NCBI RefSeq assembly: GCF_008710745.1
Contig: NZ_VYSA01000001.1
Location: 1,054,001-1,118,000, forward strand
Source: Microbacterium rhizomatis
GTDB taxonomy: Bacteria; Actinomycetota; Actinomycetes; Actinomycetales; Microbacteriaceae
Direction: 5' to 3'
Length of the DNA: 64,000 nucleotides
Part shown: positions 27,204 to 37,227 of the stretch, one piece after another
Numbering within the stretch: the first letter of the stretch is position 1
How the letters are laid out: each line of letters opens with the position of its first letter
Made by a program: the position numbers and the translations under genes
Notes under the pieces: generated by a model
The model's input: the letters and a program-made list of their open reading frames with translations, nothing else
Database searches by the model: none
What the model was told of the DNA's origin: nothing

Positions 27204-27933
27204 CGAGCGCCTCGGCGAGGGTGAACGCGCCCGCGTACAGCGCCTTTCCGACGATCGCCCCCTCCACCCCCAGCGGCACGAGTTCGCGCAGGGCCGCGAT
27301 GTCATCGAGGTTCGAGATGCCGCCTGAGGCGACGACCGGCTTCGGTGTGCGCGAGGTGACCTCGCGCAGCAGCTCCAGGTTCGGCCCCTTGAGCGTGCCG
27401 TCCTTCGTGACGTCCGTCACGACGTAGCGGGCGCAGTTCGAGGTCTCGAGGCGCTCGAGGACCTGCCAGAGATCGCCGCCGTCCCGCGTCCAGCCTCGGG
27501 CGGCGAGGGTGGTGCCGCGGACGTCGAGGCCCACCGCGATCACCTCGCCGTAGCGGCCGATCACGTCCGCCGCCCACTCGGGATTCTCCAACGCGGCGGT
27601 TCCGAGATTGATCCGCGATGCGCCACTCTCCAGTGCTGCCTCGAGCGTCTCGTCATCGCGGATGCCACCGGACAGCTCCACCTGGACGCCGCGCACCTGC
27701 TTGATCACCTTCCGCAGCACGCCGGCGTTGTTCCCACGTCCGAAAGCCGCGTCGAGATCGACGAGATGGATCCACTGCGCGCCCTGGCGAGCCCACTCGA
27801 GAGCCGCATCGACCGGGTCGCCGTAGTTCGTCTCCGATCCTGCCGCACCCTGGGTGAGTCGGACGGCCTTGCCCCCAGCGACGTCGACCGCCGGCAGAAG
27901 GACCAGTTCGGGCGTGGACGCGAAATCGTTCAT
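27187..27933 (-). CDS. priA: Phosphoribosyl isomerase A (HisA/TrpF bifunctional)
   Basis: 248 aa TIM-barrel from ATG 27933 (GGGG upstream). It isomerises ProFAR to PRFAR in histidine synthesis, and in actinobacteria commonly also phosphoribosylanthranilate for tryptophan. Catalytic Asp is in [15 protein letters not shown], the second phosphate/acid region in [14 protein letters not shown]. Dual activity is inferred from the lineage; it would be supported by absence of trpF elsewhere. Downstream of hisH with a 78-bp gap. Confidence 0.9.
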   Translation of the reverse strand: MNDFASTPELVLLPAVDVAGGKAVRLTQGAAGSETNYGDPVDAALEWARQGAQWIHLVDLDAAFGRGNNAGVLRKVIKQVRGVQVELSGGIRDDETLEAALESGASRINLGTAALENPEWAADVIGRYGEVIAVGLDVRGTTLAARGWTRDGGDLWQVLERLETSNCARYVVTDVTKDGTLKGPNLELLREVTSRTPKPVVASGGISNLDDIAALRELVPLGVEGAIVGKALYAGAFTLAEALDVAGH

Positions 27934-28011
27934 GGATCCCCACGGTTCAAGTGAAATGCTGACCGGCGCACAGCCGCTCATGTGCGTGCGACTCGAGGTC
28001 AGGGCACGGCT

Positions 28012-28719
28012 TTAGAGAGTAGCCGCGCCGAGGCTGGCGATCCAATTGGAGAGCAGCCGGATGCCGGCAGCCCCCGACTTCTCGGGGTGGAACTGCGTCG
28101 CCGCCAGCGGTCCGTTCTCGACGGCCGCCAGGAAGGGGCCGCCGTAATCGCACCAGGTGAGCACCGGCTGAGGGAACGGCGGCTGCACCTCCAGCTGCCA
28201 CTGCTGCACCGCGTAGGAATGCACGAAGTAGAAGCGCTCGTCTTCGATGCCCCGGAAGAGGCGTGAGCCGTCTCCGGCGTGCACGGTGTTCCACCCCATG
28301 TGCGGCAGGACCGGGGCGTCCAGTTCGGTGACCACGCCGGGCCACTGCCCCATGCCTTCGGTATCGACCCCGCGCTCCACACCCAGACCGAACAGAACCT
28401 GCATTCCCACGCAGATGCCCAGCACGGGGCGGCCGCCGGCCAGGCGGCGCTCGATCAGCTCATCGGCGCGGCTGCTGCGTAGCGCATGCATCACGGCGCG
28501 GAAGGCTCCGACACCGGGCACCAGCAGTCCGTCCGCTTCGGCCACGAGCCCGCGATCGGAGGTCAGGCGGGCATCGGCGCCCGCAGCGGCGAGGGCCTTG
28601 ACCGCGGAGTGGACATTCCCCGAGCCGTAGTCGAGCACAGCGACCAGCGGCCGGGAACCGGCATCCCCCGCCGTGTCGGGCTCGGCTTCGCTCGAAGCTG
28701 GGCTCGAAGCTGCGGTCAC
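28012..28719 (-). CDS. hisH: Imidazole glycerol phosphate synthase, glutaminase subunit
   Basis: 235 aa class I glutamine amidotransferase. Nucleophile Cys103 is in [11 protein letters not shown]; the His-Glu pair is in TQFHPEKSG. It feeds ammonia to HisF, which is not in this window. GTG 28719 overlaps the hisB stop (GTGA). About 20 extra N-terminal residues precede the conserved VLDYGSGN. Confidence 0.94.
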   Translation of the reverse strand: MTAASSPASSEAEPDTAGDAGSRPLVAVLDYGSGNVHSAVKALAAAGADARLTSDRGLVAEADGLLVPGVGAFRAVMHALRSSRADELIERRLAGGRPVLGICVGMQVLFGLGVERGVDTEGMGQWPGVVTELDAPVLPHMGWNTVHAGDGSRLFRGIEDERFYFVHSYAVQQWQLEVQPPFPQPVLTWCDYGGPFLAAVENGPLAATQFHPEKSGAAGIRLLSNWIASLGAATL

Positions 28720-29330
28720 AGGGCGCCCTTCGTACTGGGGATGCCCGACACGAGCGGATCCAGAGCCTTCGCCTGACGGAACGCACGTGCGAAGGCCTTG
28801 TACTCGGCCTCGGCGATGTGGTGCGGATCGCGGCCCGCGAGTACCCGCACGTGTACGGTCATCGCGCCGTTGAAGGCGATCGCCTCGAAGGTGTGCCGCA
28901 CGAGCGAGCCGGTGAAGTGCCCGCCGATGAGATGGTGCTCGTAACCCGCCGGCTCACCCTCGTGCACGAGGTAGGGGCGACCGCTGATGTCGACGACGGC
29001 CTGCGCCAGCGCCTCGTCGAGGGGAACGAGCGCATCGCCGTACCGTGAGATGCCTGACTTGTCGCCGAGGGCCTCGCGGATCGCTTGACCGAGCACGATC
29101 GAGATGTCTTCTACGGTGTGGTGTGCATCGATGTCGGTGTCGCCCGACGCCCGCACGGTGAGATCCGTGAGCGAGTGCTTCGCGAACGCGGTGAGCATGT
29201 GGTCGAAGAACGGCACCGTGGTGTCGATGTGGCTGGACCCCGTGCCGTCGAGGTCCAGGGAGAGCTCGACGGTGGACTCGCTCGTGGAACGACGCAGCGA
29301 CGCCGTCCGGTGCCCGGTCGACGCGGTCAT
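28716..29330 (-). CDS. hisB: Imidazoleglycerol-phosphate dehydratase
   Basis: 204 aa monofunctional HisB, lacking the phosphatase domain of the enterobacterial fusion. Metal-binding motifs [11 protein letters not shown] and [14 protein letters not shown] are present near residues 40-80 and [16 protein letters not shown] near 145. Its ATG lies 13 bp after the hisC stop and its stop overlaps hisH. Confidence 0.95.
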   Translation of the reverse strand: MTASTGHRTASLRRSTSESTVELSLDLDGTGSSHIDTTVPFFDHMLTAFAKHSLTDLTVRASGDTDIDAHHTVEDISIVLGQAIREALGDKSGISRYGDALVPLDEALAQAVVDISGRPYLVHEGEPAGYEHHLIGGHFTGSLVRHTFEAIAFNGAMTVHVRVLAGRDPHHIAEAEYKAFARAFRQAKALDPLVSGIPSTKGAL

Positions 29331-29343
29331 GAGGCGGCACTCG

Positions 29344-30438
29344 TCATGAGGCCGAGTCTAGCGAGGCGAGGGCATCGAGGAATGCGGAGGTCTCGTCCTC
29401 GGTGCCCGCGGTGACGCGCAGATGCCCAGGAATTCCGACATCACGAATGAGCACGCCCTGGTCGTAAAGCGCTTGCCAGGTCGTGCGCGCGTCCTTCACG
29501 CCGCCGAACAGGACGAAGTTCGTCCATGATTCGTAAGGCTCGTAGCCGAGAGCCTCGAGCGTCGCCGAGATGCGGTCTCGCTGCCCGACGATGTCGTCGA
29601 CCATCCGCAGCATCGTCGGAGCGTGGCGGAGAGCTGCGGTCGCCGCCGCCTGCGTGAGCGCGCTGAGGTGGTACGGAAGCCGGACGAGGCGCAGCGCATC
29701 GATCACAGCGGGGTCGGCGGCCAGGTAGCCGACGCGGGCGCCCGCGAAGGCGAAGGCCTTGCTCATCGTGCGCGACACGACGAGACGCTCCCGACCGGGC
29801 AGCAGAGTGAGGGCCGAACGCTCCTCGCGCGGAGCGAACTCGTGGTAGGCCTCGTCGACGATGACGATGCCGTCCGTTGCGTCGTATACGGCTTCGATCA
29901 CGTCGATGCCCATCGGCGTGCCGGTCGGATTGTTCGGCGCGCAGAGGAAGACGACATCGGGAGCCGCGTCAGAGACTTGGGATGCCGCGTCCTGCGGATC
30001 GATCGTGAAAGCGTGGCCGCGCGTCCCCGCCACCCACTCCGCCCCGGTGCCTCGGCTGATCAGCGGATACATGGAGTACGTCGGCGCGAATCCGAACGCC
30101 GTCCGGCCCGGACCACCGAAAGCCTGCAGGAGGTGCTGGAGCACCTCGTTCGAGCCGTTTCCGGCCCAGATGTTCTCACGGGTGAGGCCGTGCCCGAGGT
30201 AGGTCGCGAACCCGTCGCGGAGCTCCGTGAACTCGCGGTCGGGATAGCGGTTGACTTCGTGGAGCGCCTGGGCGACGGCATCCATGATGTCGTCTGCGAC
30301 CTCCTGTGGAACAGGATGCGTGTTCTCGTTGACGTTCAGTGCGACCGGAAGCGCGACCTGGGGAGCCCCATAGGGCACGAGCCCTCGGAGGTCGTCGCGG
30401 ATCGGAAGGTCTTCGAGACGAGCGTTCACCCGTCCCAT
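29344..30438 (-). CDS. hisC: Histidinol-phosphate aminotransferase
   Basis: 364 aa from ATG 30438. Class II PLP aminotransferase with PLP lysine in [17 protein letters not shown] and the NPTGTP substrate loop. Starts the local hisC-hisB-hisH-priA series. In many actinobacteria hisD lies directly upstream; here that place is taken by a LysM gene, so hisD is elsewhere. Confidence 0.94.
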   Translation of the reverse strand: MGRVNARLEDLPIRDDLRGLVPYGAPQVALPVALNVNENTHPVPQEVADDIMDAVAQALHEVNRYPDREFTELRDGFATYLGHGLTRENIWAGNGSNEVLQHLLQAFGGPGRTAFGFAPTYSMYPLISRGTGAEWVAGTRGHAFTIDPQDAASQVSDAAPDVVFLCAPNNPTGTPMGIDVIEAVYDATDGIVIVDEAYHEFAPREERSALTLLPGRERLVVSRTMSKAFAFAGARVGYLAADPAVIDALRLVRLPYHLSALTQAAATAALRHAPTMLRMVDDIVGQRDRISATLEALGYEPYESWTNFVLFGGVKDARTTWQALYDQGVLIRDVGIPGHLRVTAGTEDETSAFLDALASLDSAS

Positions 30439-30475
30439 GCTAAGGCCGCGATGCCGTCGGACCGGCGACGGGCGA

Positions 30476-30868
30476 TCAGCGGGAGGCGCTGTACTCGGCG
30501 GGGATCGCGAGCCTCTGGCCCGCCGAGACCGTCGCACCACCGAGCGCGTTGAGTCGCATGATCGCGTCGACGACGTCGCGGGGGTCGGCGTTGGGCGCCA
30601 CCTCTTGCGCGATCGACCACAGCGACTCGCCGGATGCGACCGTGACCGTCTGGAACGAATCCGCCGACATGCCTGCGTCGCGCGATGCGAGCGCCGCGCC
30701 GCCCCCAAGGATCGCGAGGGACAGCGCGATCACGGCGGGGATCGCGGCGACGGCCGCGAGCAGGCGGCGGCCCCGCACCGTGAGGCGCAAGCGCGTGGCC
30801 TGCACGTCCCGCGAGACAGTGCGGGCGCGGTGGCGCCCGACCGGGCGTCCGATGGCGATCACAGTCAT
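30476..30868 (-). CDS. LysM membrane protein divergent from lexA, likely SOS cell-division inhibitor
   Basis: 130 aa from ATG 30868, with an excellent CAGGAGG Shine-Dalgarno. A basic N-terminus (about 1-38), one TM helix (about 40-62) and a C-terminal LysM domain (TVTVASGESLWSIAQEVAP to the end). It occupies the same place as Rv2719c of M. tuberculosis and divS of Corynebacterium, proteins induced through LexA that delay division during DNA damage. The promoter overlaps a LexA-like palindrome. Function by synteny, architecture and promoter, not by catalytic motif. Confidence 0.8.
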   Translation of the reverse strand: MTVIAIGRPVGRHRARTVSRDVQATRLRLTVRGRRLLAAVAAIPAVIALSLAILGGGAALASRDAGMSADSFQTVTVASGESLWSIAQEVAPNADPRDVVDAIMRLNALGGATVSAGQRLAIPAEYSASR

Positions 30869-30937
30869 GATTCCTCCTGGATGGGCGAGAGATTCGCATT
30901 CGCCGATGCTGCAAGCGTGCTGTCTGCGAACTTCTCT

Positions 30938-30970
30938 TCCGAAGCTATCTTCGAATTGATAGGGTGTCAA
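30938..30970 (-). promoter_or_regulatory. LysM-gene promoter with LexA-like operator on the -10
   Basis: On the minus strand TTGACA (30970-30965) is followed after 17 bp by TAGCTT (30947-30942). The palindrome CGAAG-CTAT-CTTCG (plus strand 30940-30953) covers the -10. It resembles the actinobacterial SOS box CGAAC-N4-GTTCG but has G and C swapped at one symmetrical position. Promoter strong; operator identity tentative. Confidence 0.6.
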
Positions 30971-31134
30971 TATCGATTCCGCACGCGCGTCCTTCGAACA
31001 CGACACGCGCGAGAGGTGCGGACGATTCGACGGGGATGCGGATACGGTTTCGATAAGAAGACCCCACCACGGGCCTCCGACATTCGAAGACGGATGCCAG
31101 TTCTCACCCCGTGGCACGAGACAGGAGCACGATC

Positions 31135-31827
31135 ATGAGCGAGGCGACCTCACCCGCCAATGGGCGTGAAAGACCGCAGACGCGCAGGAGGAAGAGCCTC
31201 AGCGACAAGCAGCTCGCCATCCTCGAGGTCATCCAGCGCTCGATCGCGCGCCACGGCTACCCGCCGAGCATGCGCGAGATCGGCGACGCGGTCGACCTGA
31301 AGTCGCTGTCCAGCGTCACGCATCAGCTGAATCAGCTGGAGCTGAGCGGCTACCTCCGTCGTGACCCCGGGAAGACCAGGGCCATGGAAGTGCTCATCGA
31401 CCTACCCGGCATGTCGACCGAGAATCCCGCAGACTCGGCGCCCATGGTCGGCGACGCGGCGATGGTCCCGCTCGTCGGGCGCATCGCCGCAGGTGTGCCG
31501 ATCACCGCCGAGCAGCAGGTGGAAGAGATCTTCCCGCTGCCGAGGCAGCTCGTCGGCAAGGGCGATCTGTTCATGCTCAAGGTCTCCGGCGAATCGATGA
31601 TCGATGCGGCGATCTGCGACGGTGACTGGGTCGTCATCCGCGCGCAGAACACGGCTGACAACGGCGACATCGTCGCGGCCATGCTAGACGGCGATGCGAC
31701 GGTGAAGACCTTTCGTCAGCGCGACGGCCATACCTGGCTGCTCCCCCGCAACTCCGCATTCGAACCCATCCTGGGCGACGACGCGACAGTTCTCGGCAAG
31801 GTCGTCGCCGTCCTTCGCGCCGTCTGA
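31135..31827 (+). CDS. lexA: SOS repressor LexA
   Basis: 230 aa from ATG 31135, with AGGAG eight bases upstream. N-terminal winged HTH (about 22-85; [17 protein letters not shown]). Cleavage site Ala119-Gly120 in RIAAGVP, catalytic Ser154 (GESM) and Lys191 (TVKTF). Self-cleavage on activated RecA relieves repression of SOS genes such as recA and the divergent LysM gene. An earlier in-frame ATG (31111) lacks a ribosome binding site. Confidence 0.97.
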   Translation: MSEATSPANGRERPQTRRRKSLSDKQLAILEVIQRSIARHGYPPSMREIGDAVDLKSLSSVTHQLNQLELSGYLRRDPGKTRAMEVLIDLPGMSTENPADSAPMVGDAAMVPLVGRIAAGVPITAEQQVEEIFPLPRQLVGKGDLFMLKVSGESMIDAAICDGDWVVIRAQNTADNGDIVAAMLDGDATVKTFRQRDGHTWLLPRNSAFEPILGDDATVLGKVVAVLRAV

Positions 31828-31906
31828 GCGCAGACCACTCATCCGCGCAGGATGAAATAGCGACCACCGGCTTTGCGTGCTCGGCGATGACCGCTATAAG
31901 GGTGAA

Positions 31907-33556
31907 ATGACCCTCGCCGACTCTGCCCCCTCGTCCCGCGACACCGACGAGCTTCGCGCGCGCCTGGACCGTCTGGAGGCGGAGAACGCGCGACTGCGGG
32001 CATCGGCGTCCGACGCGGTCGTGGCACCACGACGAGGGCGCGGAACGTGGCGCGCTTTCCTTTCCGCGCTCTGCATCGTCCTGGCCGCTGTGCTCGTCCC
32101 CATCTCGGTCGTCACGACGTGGGCGCGAACCCAGCTCGTCGACGAGAGCACGTTCGTCGCGACGTTCGCGCCGCTGATCGATGACCCGGCCGTCCAGTCG
32201 CTCATCGTGGACGAGACGACGACGGCGATCAACTCGTCCGTCGACTTCGCGGGCATCACGAACGATCTGTTCGACGGAATCGAGGGCCTCGGCCTCCCTC
32301 CGCGCGCCTCCGCGGCGATCAATCTGCTCCGGGAGCCCGCAGTGCAGGGACTCAACAGCCTGGTGACGACCACGGTCACGAGAGTGGTGCAGTCGGATGC
32401 TTTCGCCAGCGTGTGGCAGGGGGCGCTCACCGCGAGCCACCGCGGCCTGGTGGCTGCAGCGACCGGTGGCACGGCGAGCGGCGCGGTCACGGTCAGCGAC
32501 ACCGGCGAGATCGGCCTTCAGCTCGGACCCATCATCGACGCGGTGAAGCAGCGCCTGGTGGATCAGGGCGTCGGTTTCGCCTCGGCGATACCCACGATCA
32601 ATCGCACCATCGTCATCGCCCAGAGCGACGCCCTCGCGACGATCAGTGTCGTCTACAGCCTCGCCGTCACGGTGGGCTTCTGGCTGCCTTTCGTGGCCCT
32701 CGCTCTCTTTCTGGCCGGCATCCTGATCGCCCGTCGGCGCAGCACCGCCCTCCTCGGCACCGGCGTGGGGATCGCGATCGGCGGTACGACACTCGCTGCC
32801 GGTTTCGTGATCGGCGGGACCGTCCTGGCGCTGTCCGCGCCGCAGCTCGGCATATCCACGGCGGCGCTGACCGCGATCTACGACCAGGTCATCGCCGCAG
32901 CCAAGCAGACCGCCGTCGTGGTGGCCGTCATCGGCGTCGTGATCGCAGTGCTGGCCTGGCTGGGCGGCAGGTGGCGAGGGGCGCAGGTGACGCGGCGCGC
33001 CGCGGGAGCGGTCAATGGGAGCATCCGCACCTCGCTGGCGGCGCGGGGCGTCGACACCGGTCGTTTCGGTGCGTGGATGTACGCGCAGCGCGTGCTGGTG
33101 CGCGTCGTGCTGGCAGTCGTGCTCATCGTGTGGCTGATGCTGCTGCGGCCGCTCGGCGCGGGCGACGTCGCCCTCGTGCTCATCGTCGGGCTGCTCCTCT
33201 GGTGGCTGGCGGAGCTCGTGCAGAAGCGGCCGAGTGAGAGTGCGCCGATCGAAGGGGACGACGGCGCCATCCTGCCGGATGCGGCGACTGAGCTCGTACC
33301 CGTCGGAGCGATGGCGTCACCGCAAGGCGACACGGCCGTCATCGAACCCGCCATCGTTGTGCAGGCCGCCGAGACCGCGGTGATCGATCACGACGCCGTC
33401 GTCGACCCGGACGCCGTCACAGAGCCAGACGCCGTCACAGAGCCAGACGCCGTCAGAGGGGTGGTCGAGCCGCTCCCGGCCGGCTCCCCTCCGGATGTCA
33501 GCGCCACGGGCACGACGGGCAAGCGCCCGCCGCGCCCGCGCGCCCCTAGGCGTTGA
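31907..33556 (+). CDS. Multi-pass membrane protein with N-terminal coiled coil
   Basis: 549 aa from ATG 31907. Residues about 10-35 form a heptad-like coiled coil (DELRARLDRLEAENARLRA). A TM helix at about 45-65 leads to a soluble region of about 180 residues. Several further helices follow between about 245 and 440, and a polar tail of about 110 residues. The tail includes the repeated TEPDAV motif from 18-bp DNA repeats at 33410-33458. No family I can name. TATAAG ends six bases before the ATG, hinting at leaderless expression. Its stop overlaps the metE stop region (convergent, 11 bp). Confidence 0.75.
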   Translation: MTLADSAPSSRDTDELRARLDRLEAENARLRASASDAVVAPRRGRGTWRAFLSALCIVLAAVLVPISVVTTWARTQLVDESTFVATFAPLIDDPAVQSLIVDETTTAINSSVDFAGITNDLFDGIEGLGLPPRASAAINLLREPAVQGLNSLVTTTVTRVVQSDAFASVWQGALTASHRGLVAAATGGTASGAVTVSDTGEIGLQLGPIIDAVKQRLVDQGVGFASAIPTINRTIVIAQSDALATISVVYSLAVTVGFWLPFVALALFLAGILIARRRSTALLGTGVGIAIGGTTLAAGFVIGGTVLALSAPQLGISTAALTAIYDQVIAAAKQTAVVVAVIGVVIAVLAWLGGRWRGAQVTRRAAGAVNGSIRTSLAARGVDTGRFGAWMYAQRVLVRVVLAVVLIVWLMLLRPLGAGDVALVLIVGLLLWWLAELVQKRPSESAPIEGDDGAILPDAATELVPVGAMASPQGDTAVIEPAIVVQAAETAVIDHDAVVDPDAVTEPDAVTEPDAVRGVVEPLPAGSPPDVSATGTTGKRPPRPRAPRR

Positions 33557-35882
33557 CTTCGATGCGTTCCCGGGCCAGACGCGTCGCCTCGACCAGGTTG
33601 CGCAGGGACGCAACCGTCTCGGGGTAGGCGCGTGTCTTCAGACCGCAATCGGGGTTGATCCATACCTGCCGAAGCGGAAGCTGACCCGTAGCGCGCTCGA
33701 TGAGTTCCTGCACCTCCGTCACCGAGGGCACGCGTGGCGAGTGGATGTCATACACGCCAGGGCCCACACCGTGGGTGAACCCGGAATCGGCGATGTCGTC
33801 GATCACGTCGCCGCGGCTGCGTGCCGCCTCGATCGAGGTCACATCGGCGTCGAGGGCGGCGATCGCATCGATCACCACGGCGAACTCCGAATAGCAGAGG
33901 TGCGTGTGCACCTGAGTCGCGGATGCGGCGCCCCCGGTTGCGAGACGGAACGATCCCACCGACCATGCAAGGTAGGCAGGATGGTCCGCCCTCTTCAGCG
34001 GGAGAAGCTCGCGCAAAGCGGGCTCGTCGACCTGGATGATCCCGATGCCCGCTGCCTCGAGGTCGCGGATCTCGTCGCGCAGCGCGAGCGCCACCTGGTC
34101 GGCGGTCTCGGCCAACGGCTGGTCATCGCGCACGAACGACCAGGCGAGGATCGTCACGGGCCCCGTCAGCATCCCCTTCACCGGCCGGTCGGTGAGATCC
34201 TGCGCGAACCGCGACCAGCGGACCGTGATCGGGGCGGGACGCGAGACATCACCCCACAGGATGGAGGGTCGCGTCGCGCGCGACCCGTAGGACTGCACCC
34301 AGCCGTTGCGGGTGACGGCGAAGCCGCCGAGGTTCTCGGCGAAGTACTGCACCATGTCGTTGCGCTCGGGCTCGCCATGCACGAGCACGTCCAGACCCAG
34401 TTCCTCCTGGAGTCCGATGACGGTGGTGATCTCCAGCCGCAGGAGGTCCTCGTACTCCGCCGTCGTGAGGTCGCCCCTGTCGTGTCGCGCCCGGATCTGC
34501 CGGATGTCCGCCGTCTGCGGGAACGACCCGATCGTCGTCGTGGGCAGCGCCGGGAGTGCCAGTGTCGCGTCCTGCGCGATCCGACGCTCGGCGTACTCCG
34601 CGCGCACGAAGTCTGCGGTGGTGAGAGCGGCCTGACGCGCGCGGATGCGCCCGTCGCTCACACCGGGGGCGCCGCGCCGGTCGTCGAGAGCACCGGATGC
34701 CTCGGCGAGCGCTGCAGCGATGGACCCGGCTCCCTCGCGCAACCCGCGGGCGAGCACCGCCACCTGCCCGACCTTCTGGTCGGCGAACGCGAGCCATGAT
34801 CGAAGACGAGGACAAAGATCGGTCTCGACGGCGAGATCGTGCGGAACGTGCTGGAGAGAGGTGGACGTCGCGACGGCGACCGCCCCGGCGCCCAGTGTCC
34901 GAAGTTCGTCGAGGCGGCTCCACGCGCCGGCGAGGTCGCCCCGCCACACGTTGCGTCCGTCGATCACTCCCGCGACGACGGTTTTGCCCGCGAGTCCTGG
35001 AGTCGCTGCCGGCACGGCTCCGCGGGTGAGGTCGATCGCGATCGCCTCCACGGGCGCGGAGGCCAGCACGGCCCACGCGTTCGGGCTCAGCTGCGCATAA
35101 GGGGCGGCGACGAGGATCGCGGGTCGATCGGTCGCCGCACCGAGCACGGCATAGGCACGGGCCGCGGCATCCGCGAGTTCGCGCGCGTCATCCGGGAGGG
35201 TCTCGCTCACCAGAGCGGGCTCATCGAGCTGCACCCACTCGGCGCCGGCGTTGCGCAGCGCGGCGAGGAGCTCGACGTATACGGGCAGCAGGTCCTCCAG
35301 GCGCTGAAGGGGCGAGAACCCCGCGGGTGCCGCATCCGTGGCCTTCGCCAGGGCGAGCAGGGTCACTGGCCCGACGATCACGGGGCGCGTGACGTAACCC
35401 TCGTCGCGCGCTTCGGCGACCTGGTCGGCGAAGCGCGTGGCGGAGACGGCGAACACGGTCTCCGGACCGATCTCGGGAACGAGGTAGTGGTAGTTCGTGT
35501 CGAACCACTTCGTCATCTCGAGCGGCGCGTTCTCGCCATCGCCGCGCGCCGCGGTGAACGCTGCGTCGAGCCCGATGGCGCCGTCGTCGTCGCGCAAGCG
35601 GGCGAACCGGGCGGGGAACGCCCCCACCGCGACGGCGGCGTCGAGCACCTGGTCGTAGAACGAGAACGATTCGGGGATGGACGAGTCCGTCGTGCCGAGA
35701 CCCAGCGCGACGAGGCGCGCCCGCGTGGAGCGGCGGAGGTCGGCAGCGATCCGCTCGAGCTCGACGAGCTCGAGCGACCCGGCCCAGTACGCCTCGACCG
35801 CGCGCTTGAGTTCGCGGGCGGGGCCGATGCGGGGATACCCGAGGATCGTTCCCACCGGGAAGGAAGGGGATGGAGCGGTCAT
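33546..35882 (-). CDS. metE: Cobalamin-independent methionine synthase
   Basis: 778 aa, full length. It transfers a methyl group from 5-methyl-THF-triglutamate to homocysteine. The C-terminal zinc site is visible: VHTHLCYSEF (His, Cys) and NPDCGLKTR (Cys). The N-terminal duplicated barrel begins GYPRIGPARELKRAVEAYW. Its ATG overlaps the metF stop (ATGA), so the methyl donor and its user are made together. Confidence 0.96.
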   Translation of the reverse strand: MTAPSPSFPVGTILGYPRIGPARELKRAVEAYWAGSLELVELERIAADLRRSTRARLVALGLGTTDSSIPESFSFYDQVLDAAVAVGAFPARFARLRDDDGAIGLDAAFTAARGDGENAPLEMTKWFDTNYHYLVPEIGPETVFAVSATRFADQVAEARDEGYVTRPVIVGPVTLLALAKATDAAPAGFSPLQRLEDLLPVYVELLAALRNAGAEWVQLDEPALVSETLPDDARELADAAARAYAVLGAATDRPAILVAAPYAQLSPNAWAVLASAPVEAIAIDLTRGAVPAATPGLAGKTVVAGVIDGRNVWRGDLAGAWSRLDELRTLGAGAVAVATSTSLQHVPHDLAVETDLCPRLRSWLAFADQKVGQVAVLARGLREGAGSIAAALAEASGALDDRRGAPGVSDGRIRARQAALTTADFVRAEYAERRIAQDATLALPALPTTTIGSFPQTADIRQIRARHDRGDLTTAEYEDLLRLEITTVIGLQEELGLDVLVHGEPERNDMVQYFAENLGGFAVTRNGWVQSYGSRATRPSILWGDVSRPAPITVRWSRFAQDLTDRPVKGMLTGPVTILAWSFVRDDQPLAETADQVALALRDEIRDLEAAGIGIIQVDEPALRELLPLKRADHPAYLAWSVGSFRLATGGAASATQVHTHLCYSEFAVVIDAIAALDADVTSIEAARSRGDVIDDIADSGFTHGVGPGVYDIHSPRVPSVTEVQELIERATGQLPLRQVWINPDCGLKTRAYPETVASLRNLVEATRLARERIEVNA

Positions 35883-36835
35883 CGTGCGAACTCCTGTTCG
35901 GGAATGGAGGGGATGATCTCGGCCTCTCGGAGCACCGCGAGCACCGTGTCGTGATTGTTGAAGGCGTAGAGGTGGATGCCGGGGGCACCACCGGCCACCA
36001 GCTCGGCGGCGAGCCGGGACGCGTGGCGGATGCCGACCTCGCGCCGGCCCTCCGCGGTCGGCTCGACATCGAGGTCGATCGCGAGATCACTGGGCAGCGC
36101 CTCGCCGCTCAGCTCCAGCACGCGCCGCAGCCGCTGCGGCGAGGTGATCGGCATGAAGCCGGGGAGGATCGGGATCGTCACACCCGCGGTGCGAGCGCGT
36201 TCCACGAAGCAGAAGTAGTCGTCCGCGTGGAAGAACAGCTGGGTGATGGCGAACGTCGCACCCGCCGCTTCCTTGGCGAGCAGCGCATCGATGTGCTCGA
36301 GGGGGTGGCGTGACCGCGGGTGCCCGTTCGGGAATGCCGCCACCGCGATCTGCACCCGCGGACGGCTGTCCACGCGCGCGGCACCGGGCAGTCCCGGGAT
36401 CGTGGATTCCCGATAGGGCGCGCGCTCGGCCTGGACGCGGTCGATGAGCTGCACGAGCTGAGCCGCGCTCTCGAGGTCGCCGATGCCGCTGTCGCCACTC
36501 AGCGGCGGGTCGCCTCGGAGTGCGAGGAAACTCGTGATGCCGGCATCCAGGAACTCCCGAATGAGAGCTGTCGCCCCCGCATAGGTGTTACCGACGCACG
36601 TGAGGTGGGCGAGCGGCTCGACGGACGTGTAGGAGCGGATGTGACGGAGCAGCTCGAGCGATGATCCTCCCGACGAGCCGCCGGCACCGAAGGTGACCGA
36701 CAGGAAGCGGGGAGAGACCGCCGCGAGCGCGTCGATGGTCGCATGGAGCGCGGCGGCGCTCTCCGCGGATCGCGGAGGGTACAGCTCGAACGAGACGGGT
36801 ACGCGAGGTGCGCGAGCGCCGTCGTGAACGGACAT
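35879..36835 (-). CDS. metF: 5,10-Methylenetetrahydrofolate reductase
   Basis: 318 aa from ATG 36835, AAGGA about eight bases upstream. It makes 5-methyl-THF for MetE using FAD and NAD(P)H. Motifs: SFELYPPRS at the N-terminus, HLTCVGN near 95, and the folate/FAD-binding ALRGDPPLSGD. First gene of metF-metE. Confidence 0.94.
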   Translation of the reverse strand: MSVHDGARAPRVPVSFELYPPRSAESAAALHATIDALAAVSPRFLSVTFGAGGSSGGSSLELLRHIRSYTSVEPLAHLTCVGNTYAGATALIREFLDAGITSFLALRGDPPLSGDSGIGDLESAAQLVQLIDRVQAERAPYRESTIPGLPGAARVDSRPRVQIAVAAFPNGHPRSRHPLEHIDALLAKEAAGATFAITQLFFHADDYFCFVERARTAGVTIPILPGFMPITSPQRLRRVLELSGEALPSDLAIDLDVEPTAEGRREVGIRHASRLAAELVAGGAPGIHLYAFNNHDTVLAVLREAEIIPSIPEQEFAR

Positions 36836-37227
36836 GTCGTCATCCTTGGAGTCGTGTCGAGTAGCCGGTGGGCCGCGAGCCGCACCGAGGTGCGGAGTGA
36901 TCGCGGGCGGGTGCCGGGCTCGGCTGTCGCTCCTGCCCGGGATTCCTTGCGGGATCGCCGGACGTTGCGTCGAGGCTACCTGACGAAACGCGCGCAATAT
37001 GCGATCTGTGACGTCCCGTGTCGGGGTACATACCTCTCGATGCATATGCTCATAGGGATGTGTCGAACCGTCCTCTGGAAGCGTCAGAACCGCGCCGAAT
37101 CCCCGCCTTCGGGCGAGACACCGCCGGGAGGAGACCCTCTTTCTGTGGACGCACCGGCCCCGCGGGCAGCACTGCTCCCGGCCGTTCGACCGATCCGGAG
37201 ATCAACGGGTCGGCATACGGTGGACAT
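36836..37227. other. 392-bp divergent intergenic region metF / S9 peptidase
   Basis: No gene supported on either strand. AT-richer spots at about 36995-37055 could hold the metF promoter. I checked for SAM (I, II, IV) and cobalamin riboswitch signatures and saw none; CCGCACCTCGGTGCGG at about 36879-36894 is a simple hairpin. TACGGT (37216-37221) ends six bases before the peptidase ATG. Confidence 0.5.

Noticed and set aside
33410..33458. 18-bp direct repeats in the tail of the membrane protein gene
   Set aside because: Only about 2.7 units within a low-complexity acidic tail; a local duplication, not a mobile element.
36836..37020. Possible SAM or cobalamin riboswitch ahead of metF-metE
   Set aside because: No core motif of SAM-I, SAM-II, SAM-IV or B12 box was found; only simple hairpins.
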